Below the pieces are notes generated by a model. The model saw only the letters and a program-made list of their open reading frames with translations, did not search any database and was not told the origin of the DNA. The translations under genes were made by a program, and so were the position numbers. Of a stretch of DNA of 64,000 nucleotides, positions 36,901 through 51,900 are shown one piece after another; positions within the stretch are counted from its first letter, which is position 1, and the number at the start of each line of letters is the position of its first letter. The DNA is taken from the NCBI GenBank assembly GCA_023055505.1, contig JALIRH010000063.1:1381501-1445500 (forward strand), read 5' to 3'. The stretch comes from Callipepla californica brunnescens (taxonomy: Eukaryota; Chordata; Aves; Galliformes; Odontophoridae).

Positions 36901-39900
36901 TATCTAGCAACTACCCAGTGACTGCCTTTGAATTACATGTTACTTAATTAAACTGCAGGGCTGAATAATGCAAAACTTTGCACAACTTTAGGTAAATCTG
37001 AGTTACCATCTTCAAGGCTGTTCAGCACGTAGAGATACACCTACAAACACTTCAGGGCTTTGCTGCCTGTCAACCTACTGCTTGCTACAAAATCTAGAAT
37101 CTTAAGCACTCCTGTATTTTGTATTTTATGAATAAAGATAGGGCCTGTACAATAACAAAACAAGAAGTTAGTGGGGATAGCACAAAATTTGTATGCAGAG
37201 AAGTATATTAGCAGACTTATATTAGCAGATTTGCTCAAATACCAGCTACATCTTAAAATCAAATCACCCTCCTCCCGCCTCCCCCCAGCCCCCTCCCAAT
37301 TTGGGGACATACATTTTTCTCCCCAGTCCCAGAGCTCTCTCTGTCCATTACATATTTGACCAGGTATGAGCAAGCTTCATCCAGTATGCAAGTACCTGAA
37401 TACAATTAATGAGCTGAACAGAGGGTGGAGGCCTGCAGAAAGGTCTGCAATTGTGTGCCCCCATCCCCAAGTGCTAATAGATCAGGCATGTGTTTTTAAT
37501 AAAGATGATGTACAGATAAATGATTTTGACAACTTTATGGGCATGCCAAAACACAGGTTTTAATTTTTGAAGTCAAACATGTGGAGATCAAAACAAGAGC
37601 AAACATCTTACTCAATGTCTACTGTGCTGTGTGCTAGTATGACACTGTTACACCTTAGGAAACCTGCAGCCTCTCAGCTCTGACAATAACCATCCCATGA
37701 CCTCTTTTTGAGATTTCAGAAATATAATTATTATATTAGAGTACCTGTAAATTTGCTGCAAAGTGCTCTTAAGCATTAATAAATCATCTTTTCCTCCTTC
37801 CTCCTGTCCCTTAGTTATGTTAGAAAGCAAATCCACGATTTAATACCATCTTTACAGATTATATCCAAATAAATACACCATAAAAACCCTTTACATTTCC
37901 CAGTTACTGAGAATACATACTTTTCCATTTCTGCTAAGATGACCTGTGTTTCCACTGTTCTAAAATCAGTGGTGCAAACTGGAAAGGCAAACTTTCGGGC
38001 TTATCCGAAGCTACATGTTGTTAATGAGAACTGAAGCATTCACTACAAGACTAAGACAGTAACTCCTCTGGTTGTGGTAATTACGGGTTACTAAGAGTTA
38101 GCAGTTGAAGGCTGACTTTAATTCAGGTATACGGGAGGCTTTTACTCTTTGCAACTATTCATGAAACAATCCACAATTATACATCTTCCTATTAAAAAAA
38201 ACCCGTTTGCTCATCATCATTTTATGAACTCCTTAAAAGCATTAATTATCCATTTATAATTAGGCACCACAGAGTTTATGATATGCTACAGATCTACCAA
38301 TTGCAAACACCTCACCTCTTTCAGTACGAGAACACAGTTTCCAGGTCCCACAGACTGAGGAAGCTCTGCAATCCTGCCCTTGTTAAGGTAAGGCCCTGAG
38401 AAGCACCGGTGGTTGAAGTAGATCTTTGGGCAGCAATACTTTCCATTAATTACCACTGAGAAATGAGAAAGCAAAGATTTAAATCACATGGCACAATCTT
38501 CCAGTAAAGAATTACTTATTTTCAATGCTTAATATTTTGCCTGCTGGAAAAAAAGGAAAGGAAAGAACATCAATGTTACTGATTGACCTGAAATTGGGCA
38601 AGTTCAGGTGCCACAACTGCAACCCCAGCACCAGTTACTCATGCTGCTAAAAGTATTTTTCATACTTTACATGCAAGCTTGCAAACTGACAAATGTCTGG
38701 AAATAAAGCCCATCTCATATGAGAAAAGAAACATTGCTTCCAGCTCATCTGATGCATTATGGTATCACATCAGTGAGTACAGGCAGAAAAGTGACCCCGA
38801 CTATGTGGTAACAGAGCACATCCTAATTTGGTAATTACAATTTTTCCTATCAAGTAATTATCCGTTCCCAAGACTTCTGCCACCAGAGAAGCTGGCAAAG
38901 CTTTCCCTCCATTGTTCACTCTAAACTGTACTATTGGTTGCTTTCCATTTTTGCACACTTCTCACTCAATAAAAGATGTATCAACTGATGAAGTGACCTC
39001 CACTTGAAGAGGCATCAAGTTTGTTAAGTCTGCTAAGTGGTACAGTGCTGTTCAAAACTTAAATTCTCAGTACTGTGTGTTATAAGATATTTACATATAT
39101 GCAAATTGTATTATCCTGGAAATCTTTGATATTTTTGATTGAGCAACACTATCACTAAAAGATCTCAAACTCGAAAATAAATAAATGAAGTCAATTTTAC
39201 ATTATGACTATTAAAATCGCTTGAAGTGCCAAGCGAGCAAGAATCATTTCAATACAGCTTGCATTTGGTGCAGTTTCAGATGTTCATTTCAGTACACAGA
39301 AAATGGCAGAAGAAACATTTTGTTGCCAAACAGACAGATCTGCATGACTGTTTCACCAGCAAATGTACTTACTCATCATACTCATTTGCAATAGTTTAGA
39401 AAATTATTAGATTTCACCATCTGGCACACAACACAGTTTATCGTTTGAATTGCCTTTGTTTATTATAATGACAAAGTTATCAAAAAGCAGAGAAACCTGC
39501 TTTTCAAAGCTAGAATCTAAGTCAAGAGCACAGACTTAGCAGGCCTTTTATGATTTTCCCAATGTTACTGAATGTAGCAGGTGACAAAAATTATGTATGG
39601 GTAACAGCAGACATCTGGCTCCGCATACTCTGCTACAGAGGGAAGTTCTCACGTACAACATCTAACTTCCAGGTTTAATGAACACTTCAATTGCAGCACA
39701 CAGAACTATTTGTACAGTTTTGTCCATTTCATTCTTTTCTGATGTCCAACAAACAGTCACAGATGAAAATCTTCAAAGACTTTCCTCCTCTTTTGGCTGC
39801 CCTGACAGAAGACTGTTGGGTTTTATTTCTGTTAGCCCGCCCTCCCTGATCAATACCTGAATCTGAAGAGTTTAGCTCCTGGTTCTTCAGTCTGTCGTGA

Positions 39901-42900
39901 ACTGTTCTTGAAGACAAAACCCTGAAGTGGAAAGAAAGATGTTAGCAATAGGGACAGACAGTAAGGATAACGCACTTCAGCTGCTAAAACTCAATCACTA
40001 GAAGCCAAAATATTTCTCTCTTTAGCTTTATTAACCTACTTTTTCACATTCGCCATTTGATAATACTCATCACCTCAACTTTTCTGTAAACATACAAAAT
40101 TTACTGATTTCAGTTCAGAAAGGACTGCTGTACTGCTACAGCTAGCAGTGATCATCTCTTCCTTGAAACATGGGCAGGCACACTGACAATTGCATTACAT
40201 AAAGCAAGCAGAAATAGTTTACATTTTCTACCTCCTTTAACTTCATTCATAGCACAAAGCAATGTATAATCCTGCGTTTTGAAAGAGGATTTTAAACAAA
40301 ATCTGATCAAAATGAGTCAAGCACTCAGGTAAGAATCCCAATTACAAAAACACGTAAGAGCAGTATGCTTGGTATTTAGAAACAGTGAAAACATCACCAG
40401 GGCTGCTGACACATATGGTGTCTGTAAAGACAAAAGTCAATACAACCAACTGTCAAGCACTGTACAAAGGAATTTCATATGCATAACAGAGTTTGTAGAA
40501 GAACTGTAGATATTAGTAGGACCTATCTTTTCTTTTTGGCTAGTTAGGTCTTGTACATCTAATACTTCCTTCCTGAATTTATTTTGTTCTATCTACTGAG
40601 TGACAGTATTCACACTAAAAACAAACTTTCTGTAGAACTGTGCATGTTTACATTACAGAAACTGTATTATCTGAAAAGCGAACACAATCAAAAGGGAAAG
40701 CATTCCAATATTCTTCCCTACTAATTACAATTGAAAAAGCTTCAAGCACACATGATTATAAATTCACATTGTTAAGATCAGGCTAGCTTTCCTTAAATAT
40801 GTTCCAAAACTCACAGATACTGCAATCTTCTAAAAACGATAGATCAATAGTTTCAAGACCAGATCTGCAGGGACTCGATCTGTTCAGTAACTCAGTTGAG
40901 TTGTGCTAGCACTGTTAAAAAAATAAACTCCATGCTTTCTATATCCAATTAGAGCAACGGAAGGGGTCTTTTTCAACATTAATAGGAACAACAGCATTGC
41001 AATAAGTGGACTGTGAAATCTCTTCACCCTCAGCATAGCATTAGTCTCCCCTAAAATATCATTACCTACCAACTAGATGAAAACAAAACAAAATACAAAA
41101 TAACACAACACTGTTACTTACTGTTTCTCTGGCTGAACTACTGCAACCTTCTTCTGTTTATTTACTGAAAGGAAGGAGAAGAAAATAAATTCCACAAAGC
41201 AAGAGAGACAAGCAAAGAACGTCTCCACTACAGCAGATTTATTAGATGCTGTAAAGGCAAAGGGAGCAGTGCAAACAAGGGGACATTACAACAGGAAGGA
41301 AAAAGAATGCTCGCCCATCCCTGAGGATGTAGGCTCATTGGGAAAGAACTTCAAAAGGAGAAATCTCCAACAAGAGATCCTTCCTCAATGTCAGTCAGCC
41401 CTTAAATAAGGTCTAAGAGGAGTGAAGCCTGGCTTCACTCCCTGCGGTCACACAGGTGAATTGTCTTCACCTTGTGCTCCCCAGGCTGACCAGGCAAGGT
41501 GCTCGATCAGTGGTTCAGACTCAGCAGTCCCCATACAGATGTTTTTCCTCAAAGTTGCATGCTATTTTTAAGCTCTGCTGTTCAAAACTGGTAAGAAGGC
41601 CTTCTTTTCATTTTTAAATCTATCCTCCTTCCCCCCAACAAATAGATAAAGCTCCTTTTCACTGTTTTGATACTGATCTTGGACACCATTTTCCAAGCTC
41701 TGCCAATACTAGCTCTTACAGTTAGGTAACAGTACTACAATGGTAATAATAAGGTAATGCAACATGTGCCTCTTGAGCTATTTCAGGCTTTGTCCCCAGC
41801 AAACAGCTGGATTTTTTCAAAAAGAATCTTTTCTCTAACAATGTTTCTTCTTCCTCCCCTGTTTGTGGCACTTCAGACACTTCTCAGGTGTGTCTGAAAC
41901 TTCTTTCTCATCATTTACTGCAAAACTGATTCTAATCTTATGCTTTTACAACTTTAGACGTTCTTCAGTTTTCCCATCTCTCATTTAGCTTTAACAAACA
42001 GAACTCACTAACCATTTGAGAGAAGACCCTCTTACATTACTAGCATAATTGAAACGATAGGATTTACTTTTCAACATTTTATCATTAAGGGATCATGACC
42101 AGCTGGCACATTTACAAAGCCAGTCCTCCACATTTTAGCTCCCAAATGCCTACCTACTCAACACTGCTTTACTAAGGCATTAGTTTTGTTTGCACAATCC
42201 AAATATAAAATCAGTATGACTCCGTCAGACATGTGGCAAGAACAGCTCATACAGATGTATATGCATATCACGTGTGTGCAAGCACACTTACGTATGAATT
42301 CTTTCCTGTGGTTAATGCACTTTTCATGGTCTCCTACAGCCTGTGAGGGTCACAAAAAACCACTGTTTTGGAATTACTGTATGGATTCCAGCTCCACTGA
42401 AGTATTTCTCACAGCAGGACCACACAGACAGGGGAATAGTTACACAAGGCACAGATTCTCTGTACACAGTGGAAGTTTCCAAATTCAGGGATGCCATAAC
42501 TAGCTGTGCAGTAACTTGCTCCTGAGGGTCTCACCATCTTTATTAAACCAGCTAACCTCTGCAAATGGGACACAGCCGATACCTATTGCTTTGCGAGGCG
42601 GTCTGAGCTGATATCCATTCGTCTCACACCAGCCTGCTGGAAATATATTCATCGATTCCACACTCACTATGCAGTCAGGGATGGGCTTCTTGGAGCCTGT
42701 TAAGAAAAGCAAAAATTGAAACAACTCAAACATCTAAAAATTCATTTGGTTAATGCCTGCTGTATGTTTCCAGAGAAGCTCCTTTTTTTTTTGAACTTAC
42801 AGTATGCATAGTAGAAAATATCAACTATTCTCCTCTACTGCCCAGTTTCTTTCCTTATGTCATTTATTTCCTCCTAAAGCTGGAGATGGAATTTCCTATC

Positions 42901-45900
42901 CACAACCCAGCAGAGATGTATAGTGCATAGTAAATGCATGCTGATGTGCTTTCATTCAAGAAGTGCGATTATAGTGGAATGTGCCGAACACAGGCCTATC
43001 TTAATAAAGATTCTCTCAAAGTTTTCTTCAAAACTTCAAGTCAAAGCTTGATTTCAAATGTAAATCACTCATTTATGAACATAAAATGTTACAAGGCTAT
43101 TGCTTTCTAAAGGCAGTGACCCACTGCAGCACATAAACTATATTCTTGCTGGCTTAAATAAGCACTGCATTCCAAGGCTAGCTGGGAAACAGGTGATGCA
43201 AATGATGTACTGTGTTTTTATTTAGGAAACTGATTTGTTGCTGATATTCAGCAGGTAGATAGTTTGTTCCAGATACCCTTCAGGTTAGTTTATGGGACCA
43301 CAGAATAACTGATGTTAGCTCTACTCTGATCTCCCATGCCAAGCTTACCCTCTAGCTGAAGCCAGAGGTAGGAATCTTTCAACTTGGTGACTGTAGCAAT
43401 GCAAACTTCCTCAGGATCCACTGGGTTCACAGCCTCAAGTTTCATATTCTCCTTAAATCCATGGTCAGAAGTTAACTGAGAAAAAGACAGAACACTTCCA
43501 TAAAATACCGTCCGTATAGTGTATGATATGTATAGCCATGAATAGGAGTAACACAGAAAACCCTCACTGTCAGAGAATCACAGAACAATATTCACACAGA
43601 CAGAAGACTTCAGGTAATAAGCATATTAATTTAGAAGAAAGAATTTATAGACAGACCTAGAAAAGCTTATGTGTACTCAAAAATAGGGAGCCTGAGACTC
43701 ACTGAAAGGAGTCAGTCCATGTAGGGAGGGACTCCCTGCTGCTGGCTGTGAAGTCCCACAAATAGCATGACAAGGTTTTCCATTCTATTATTTTAGTTGG
43801 AAATCTGTTCTAGGTATGCAAACAACATTCCTGTCTCATCCAAATGAGTCCTAGCAGACAGCAAAGGAAACTTTCTTTCTATCTTATATATATATATGGA
43901 TAATAGGTCCACATTTATTCAAAAGTTCCTAAAAAGTAGGAATCAGTGCTTATCCAGACCTGAAGTGCCTGAATTAAATGCCAGGCAGAGGACCCTTCCT
44001 CCAAGAGCCACCCTGCAACATAATTATAGGATCAATATGTTGCAAATTCTGGAACTAGCCTACAGTGAGCAACTTCTCAGAAACAGGATAATAAATTCCA
44101 TGACCTGTTCTGGGACGCTACAACTCACAAGACAGAACAAGGGCAACAAGAATTCATAGGCAGCAATAAGCTCTTAAAACAGATAGCAGTTTTTCATCTC
44201 AGTTTCTTCCGTGCTGCAAAAGCCCAAATATAGTAAATGGAATTGGAAGGTAGGTGTTAAATTATTACTAATTTAAGATTGACTTGCTATTGATTAACAT
44301 AATTGAATGAATTTTTCACAGTGAAAGGAAGGAGGATTGAAAGAGTACACTAAGTAAATGCAGACAAGGTCTATTGTAAGGCCCCGTTTCCATGATTACT
44401 ACAGTGCCAAGGACCAATGTTATTTTATGGTAATTCCATGGACTCTAACACACTTCCATTTCATAAATCTCTGTTTTCTTTCCAAGCTGCTTTACCATAA
44501 CTGAAGCATTTAATCCACTGCTTACTTAGCTAGGAAGACCACTTGCACCTACTTCATTCAACCCCACTCGCACTCTTAACTCTTTCATTTCACCAGTCAT
44601 CACAGGCAATTTAAGTAAAAAACATACAAAATAGTTCTTCTTATTGGAATCAAACATATCATTTACATAATAGAAAACACATTTTTATGCAAGAGAGCCT
44701 TACTGAAGGAAAGCAGCTCTGGGGAGCTGCCTCAGCACCACATTGTTTGAGGTAGTCCGCCCAATCAAAGTCCTGCCCAGGATAACCTAGGCAAAGAACA
44801 TACAAAAGGGTTAGTTTAACAGTATGGAAAGAAATGACTCATTTCAAGCTGATGTAAAATTTTAGACCAGTCAAGCTAGTCAGCTGACTATGCCATCATT
44901 TATTTCCAGTACAGAAGGACTTCGGGCACTGCTCCACCTAGACTCCTGTTTCTGACTTGAAATAGTGTCAAACTAAAATTAACTTGACAATGAGCATGCT
45001 TAAGTTTGAACAGAAGAAATCTAAGCAAAGGAAGGTTTTTTTCCCCTTTTTAAATACAGCATCTCAAACGTGCTTAGTATCAATGTACTATTCTCTTAAA
45101 CAGTTATTTTAATAACTGTTATAATACCAAGCCTTTAAAGATGGCAGTTTGTCTTTCCTAGGAGTGTCAAGTTTGCTAAAAGCTCTAAATCTGCATTCAT
45201 GTTTGAAGGGAAGAGTCTTAACGTGGAGCCTGTCACGGGACAAAGCATCACGCCAAGAGAAGAAGAAATTAAAGTACTCTCAGAGAAATATTTTGCTTCC
45301 TCATGATCAACAAGTAACTGAAGGGAACTGGATGCAAAATAAATGTGCTGCTACAGTAGGTTGAGACTGGCAGCATAACAGGGGGACAACAGCAACAATG
45401 AATCCAACAGTATCTTTGAAATGCTCCCTTCCAAGGGATGTCTAGGACTAGGGCTTAAGAAATCAAAAATTTTAAAACTAGTTTCAGAATATAGTATTAT
45501 CATGACAATCTACAAATAACAAGGAAGGACCTAAGCACAGAAGGACCGATGTATCTTTCTCGGTTTTATCAGTTGGACTTGAGACCTCACACAAATCAGA
45601 ATGCCCACCATTTCCTGGGGGTCTGCAAAAAGAGAAGCTTAAAATTTCTGTTAGCTCCAGACTTGTCCCTAGAAAGCAAGATTTCATCTCTCCCCTGCAA
45701 AATTATAAATAGTGCTGGGTCAAGAAGAGACATTTTCTGTACCCGACTCAAGGAAATACAAAAGACAAACATCCTACAGTTTTTGCTCCTCTGAATTGAA
45801 GTGGTGAAGGATACTGAGTCCCTGGCTTTACAATACTACTGCAAAATGTGTAAATAATTCAGCAGCTGAGGATTACTCCCCTATTTCCCTCCATCCTGAA

Positions 45901-48900
45901 TCAACATTTCAGAAATCTGCTACCTTGCCTGAGAGGCCCGAGGAATAAAAAAATACTCCACTAACTTCTAAGTGATGAGATACTCTGAAAACACTTTGAA
46001 TAACAATGTTCTACTCTTACCAGAAGCAAAAATCCAATGCACGGACCATAGGCTTCTGATATCGTGTTAACACTAAAATCAATGTTGCCTTTAGCCCTGG
46101 AACACAATTTCTAAGCTATCAGGTTTTTATGCAAAGTCAGTTCCATCCACTGCCATCTTCTCAAATCCAGGCACATATCCAGGAAACTACAGTTTCACTA
46201 ACTCTCAGCCTCTGTTTCTCAGAATATTTCATTTTCTTTGCTTCTCCTACTACAAGTAATTCTTTTGCAGGAGTGCTGTCCTGAACATAGCACTCTAGGG
46301 ACCAGCAATCTACTTCAAAGATGAGTGAGCGTGACAAGCTTGCACAAACATACCTGGTGGAGGACTGAGATGTAAGCCGTTCTTCAGACACCACTGCACT
46401 GGGAAAATACCAGCACTGTTGACATGGCAAATGTAAGACTGGCTGGTTGTACGCTCTGGCCTTAAGTCATCAATTTCTATCATGAAATATTTTTCATTGT
46501 ATACCTGTTTGTACCCAAAAACAAAACATGGTCTTGTAAACAGTAGAAATGGATCTACTTCTCTCTCATTTTGATAACTTTAATTTAAACAGCACAAAGA
46601 TATAAATGATTCAAAAATAATCTATGGGACTCATAAGCTAGCAGTGCAGGGCAGTCTATCTCAAAACTTAAGAAAAGTAAATAATAAAAGGTAATGTAGG
46701 AGCACTTAAACAAATAAGGTTATCAAGTGCTACATGAAATTTATCTTACAAAAGAAAAGAACATAGAGCAAACAGAACTTGCAGTCTTACTACCACCGTG
46801 TAATAACAAACTGCTCGTTTAAAGAGAATTCAACTATGTCTTAGGATGGACTGCCGCAAGTAGAAAAGCTGAGCTCCTGCAATAAGTAGGAACAGAACAA
46901 CATCATCATCCAGAAAAGCAAATGATTTTCATTCATTTGGAACTGATTACATTGTTTTAGTAATAAGTGAGCATCTTATTTGAAGAAACTACATGTTAAG
47001 AGTTTAAAGCGAGCTAGCACTGAAACGTAAGCTATTTTATTGAGAGAACACCTGTCCTTAAAATAACATTTCCTCAGATCCACACACAAAAAAATTTTAC
47101 AATATACCCTGGCTTTATGTTGTACAGCAATATTTTGGTCTACAATATGAAAATAGGTCTCTTCCAGAACCTTTAACTTGTTTAGTAACACAAGAAGAGA
47201 AAAGTTGCTCAAAAATCCTGTTTTAAATCTGATTATGGTGTGGAGTTTTAATTTCAGCTCCTAAATCTCCATGTGGACTCTTGTTTAAAGTGAGACCACT
47301 TAAATTTCAGAGCCTATATGTAGGTATGACATAACTTATGCAAAAACAAAAATAATAATAACAAAATAAATCTATCTTCAATCAGACACTCCGACCTTTC
47401 GAGCTTCTACACTTATGGAACTTTTCCTGCCCTCTGGTAATTAATACTAATAATAATACTAATAATTACTACATGAAATCCTTAATTGGAAATCTAGTTC
47501 AAAGTTTTCAGATAATCAGTTAATGAGAATTTCCAGGTCATTTAGGAACACAAGTAGCAACTGAACTGAATCTTAGCAGGACAATTTAGAGAACCCTGGT
47601 ACCTTGAGAACTGTGGCAGGAGAGATTATGAAAGGAGCTATTGGGTCCACAGCTTCTAACTTCATCCCTTCAGAGAATGAATGCACTCCGATCACTGGTT
47701 TATCCTGAAAGATCAACTGTCAGAGTCATTACCTGTCTTTCGCTGTTAGAAAAGAACAACTTTATGTAATTCAGCTGAAATACAGAACCTGAGACTTTAC
47801 TAGTACATTTGAAGAACATAATATGTCAGAGTACCAGCAACATTTCTATGATGAAATGGCCTGCTATGATCGCTGAGATTGATAGCTTTGTTTGAATTTT
47901 TACATGAGTAAGTCCCATAGATTCCCTCCTCTGACATTCTCCACACACAAGATTTCACAGTGCAGAGCGATCTCATAAGAACATACAAATGTTTTTTCTC
48001 CCTACCCTTCAGCACTCGTCATGAGCTAAACTAAAAGAGATCTAGAGAAGTCTTCCCTTTCAGCTTAACAAAAGCCAACAAAACAGGGTTCCTGCACCTG
48101 TTCTGTGTAAAATTCAAGACACTGAAGAGCAACACCACCTCCTCTTCTGTTTATGAACCCAAATGAAGCCGATGAAATAGTGCTAAGAACTCAAAGAACT
48201 AAATTTATATTCCTACTTCTCAAAATACATAAGTTTTTTGTTTTGTTTGTTTGTTTTGTTTTTTTACTCAATTAATATAAAACTCAGACTTACTAGCAAC
48301 ACTTACTAACACTAAGGATCTAAAAGAATCCATTATACAGCATATATAACTTTACCAGGTTACAGTTTAGGTGTTACATGTTCAACTTTACAATATACTC
48401 AAATATTTAGGAGTGAGGTCAACTCAGAAGATCAGAACCAGAGCTTTTTTCCACTATGGCCAGTAAAGGCTCGCATAATTGCAATGGGTACACTGACTTC
48501 ACAAGAACTGTACCATAGTACAACTTTTTATTTATTTAATTTCATTTTCAGTGAAAGGAAGAAAAGGTTGAAACAAACAAAGAAAAAAAAAATCAGAAAG
48601 AAAAAAACATCAAAACCAGAAAAAATTTGGAACAGTGACTGACTTCCCTGAATAATCTCTTAGGAATACGGCATTTTTATGGTATCATTCACAGCATTAT
48701 ATTACATATATTGTGTCTTTACCTTAAAGAGATCTGTAGGAACTGATGACTCCTCCTCCTCCTCTTTTACCTTCTTAAGGATTTCTTGCCAGTCTGCTTC
48801 ACTTTTCAAAGGCCTAATGGCTTAAGCAAAAAAGAATGGGAAATAGTATATGAAGTGACCATCTTTCTTCTTTTTCCCTCAGAAAACAGATGCAGTCATA

Positions 48901-51900
48901 CCAAAAATTTGATTTGTGTTCCTTTAAGTGTTACATTCATATCTGTTCAGAATCTGTGCAAATACCTTAATTCTTAAAAACGTACCGCTTGGTTAGACTT
49001 TTGGATATGTTACAAAAAAGGACAGCAGACAAACATCACTGTGTCACCTATGTGGGGCTCAGCCTCTCCTTTCTGAGAAAACATCAACCCTGTCACATTA
49101 ACCCTGAGGAAAACAGCTGCAGAAATGTATGACCAGAAAACTGGATAATATTAGTTTGCTCTGGGCTCAAGGAAGAAGACTGAACGAATCACTGAATCGA
49201 GGAACACCTTGAGCTGGAAGGGACCCACAAGGAATTTCAATTTCAAGCCCTGGCTTCACACAGCATCACCCAGAACTCAAAATCAGGTATCTGAAAACCC
49301 CAGCTGTACTTGTTACTCCTTCAGTAATTGCAGATTGCATATCTTCCTGATACCAGGGGAATAACTTTTACTAGTACCATGCACAAAGAATCCCTGAAGT
49401 AAAATCTGTGAGGACAGATGTAAAAAGGAAACAAGTCTAATAATTAGAATGATATCAAAATCTAATGCTTTTAAAAAACATTATTCACTCAAATAGTGCT
49501 GTGAAATCCACTCATCTGGATCCTGTCAGTGATGTGGTGTATACCTGTTCATTACCTCACTGCAGCAGAGATTGGTCAACCATGAGCAAAGGCACCATGC
49601 AGAGTCAATCTCAATTTAAACAGTTTAGGTTTCATCAGCGTGATTTTTTTCCTTATTCTCCACTCCTCCTGTGACCAACCCTCTGTCCTGTCTTCCATGC
49701 TGTCATTATCTGGGCACCCATTTTTAAAGGCATTTTCATAACATGTGAGATCTCTTTAAAGAGAGTCTTAAGTACCCTCCTAGACTTCAAGTCCTAACTG
49801 TGAAAGCTCTCATTGAGCAGTACTTTAACAACAGATTATTTTTTCCCCACATACAGAAATACAAACAGACTAAATAACAACTGTACAGGACTGTAAAGGA
49901 CGATTCCTTCTCTTTCGACAGACAGAAAGTTTTAGCAGGCAACATTTAGCAGGCAACCACTTAGCAACATTTAAATGAGTGGGTGAAAAGTCTTGTAGGA
50001 CTATTAACTGCTGTTTTCACTTACTTTCCTTTGGGAATAGTACTTGACAGATCATACAATGATTATGTGACCACTGTTTGTATCCAGAATGTAGATTTAG
50101 AGCAGTTAGTGACAGGAGGATTCCCCAACCTTTCTCACTATATAAAAGATGTATTTTTTGAAATACCTGAAGGTGGTTGCAGGTTATATCCATTTTGAGT
50201 CGCCCACCCCACTTGATGAAGGAAAGGGTCCAAGTAGAATATCCACTTGTCAAATTTATCAGAATCCTCCAGCCCTTCATATCGCAACTTGAGTCTCCCA
50301 CCAATATTTTCTACCACATTGACAATCCAGGCCTCCAGGGCATCCTGGGAGTTTTGGAGTTCTAGTCTGGAGCCTGGTGCAATGAGATCCAATGGATTTT
50401 TCCCTCTGTGAAGCTACAGAAAGAGAAAAACAAGAACAAAATAAATTATTCTGTAAAATAGAACTAAAAAAGTTTTGTGCTTCCACTTCTGTTATGTTTT
50501 TTATTCACATTCTTTTTGAATAAATCAGGTATCAACATACAAGCAAAAAAAGACACATCCCTTGCTAACATAGGACAACAGAAATTAGTGTTTAGGATCA
50601 TTGATTCTTGCATCAAAGCTTCTGTACTGTTCGTAGATACAGTCACGCTTTTTCCCTTAGTGCCGTTCATTGTTTTCAGAAGCATTATCCCTCATAATTA
50701 GAAGGTTTGGAGTAAACATGAATAGTTCATTTTAAAACAAACTCATCTAGCATACAAAGAGGACTAGACAGAAAAAAAAAACGCAGACAAAAATGTTAGT
50801 TTTGAGTAAGTCATCAGTGGTACCCTCCCAAAAAATAATGTCATGTACTTAACTAGCAAACACTGAGTTGGCCAAGTATTGTTTTAAATTCAGAGGAGAA
50901 TTTAACCATCAAACTTTAAAGACTTAAGTGAAACAATAATCTGCCCACTAGTGAAAAATTAAAAAAAACTAATGAAAGCACACAGACAGTCCACACCTGC
51001 AGTAAAAAATATATTCCAGCACAACACTACCAAAACAAATCACAAACAAAACCAAAATAGGAAACACTAGGAAATGGAATTCAGCAGCATAGTACATTGC
51101 TTCTTATATTTAAGAAAAAAAGGAACTGAATATGAATGGAGTCCTTTTGGTAACAAGGGGGAAAAAAAAACCATAAAAACCAAGATGCAGCATTTTCACT
51201 TACCCCCTCCAGTAGGTTAGCAGGGGCACTGCATGCTCCTTTCAGCACTTGCTGAAGGAATTCCTCCTGGTCAGGTATCTTGTCTTTGATACCTAGTGAA
51301 AAAATGTGCAAGGGAAACTGTGATATTTCCCATCAGTTAAATATTATTTGGCAACACTCTTGTGCAGTCCAATTGGGAAGAATCTGCCATGTACTCATTA
51401 GTAACATCTTAAAAAAAGAAACAAAACAAAAAGTATATTCTATAGGAAATGACAAAGCAATAGGATTTAGTGGGTTTAAATTAGCCACAAGCCTCTATGT
51501 AAACCTATGTCCACTTCTGAAAGGTAACAACTCTCTCTGGTGGAAAAGTACCTTCCTACTGATAGTCTTTCAGCTCATCAGAGCAAAGCCATATTCTCCT
51601 CAAAACAGCAGATATGAAACACTTATTTACCCCATTCTTCTGCACATGGAAGCATTACCTTCAGGCACTTTGAGAACCTTCTTGTTCTGCTCACACCAGC
51701 CGATGGGGTGCAGGTCAGCTGTCATGATATCACACCAGAAGTCAGCCTTGCGATCCTCCCCATAACCATCGTAGCGCAAGAGGAGCAGCTGCCCGCAGGT
51801 AGTAATGATGGTGGCAACCCAGTAGGTGTTTTGGTCAGACTTGACAGCAACCTCGAGCTTCATACCAGGTGCAAAACCATTCTGCAAACTTGTATCCACC

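Larger units (their letters stand above)
30913..51658 (-). other. SFMBT1: SFMBT1 introns 3-19
   Basis: Seventeen introns of about 0.18 to 2.7 kb lie between the exons listed. Apart from the CR1 complex in intron 15, the short CR1 piece in intron 5 and simple repeats, they hold AT-rich sequence with no recognisable gene. A 17-bp direct repeat (CTGTAAGAGAATACCTG) occurs twice at about 34874-34912. Confidence 0.8.

Noticed and set aside
50017..50486. Alternative-frame and plus-strand open frames over SFMBT1 exon 5
   Set aside because: They are shadows of the real exon. Only the frame with the MBT signature joins correctly to its neighbours.
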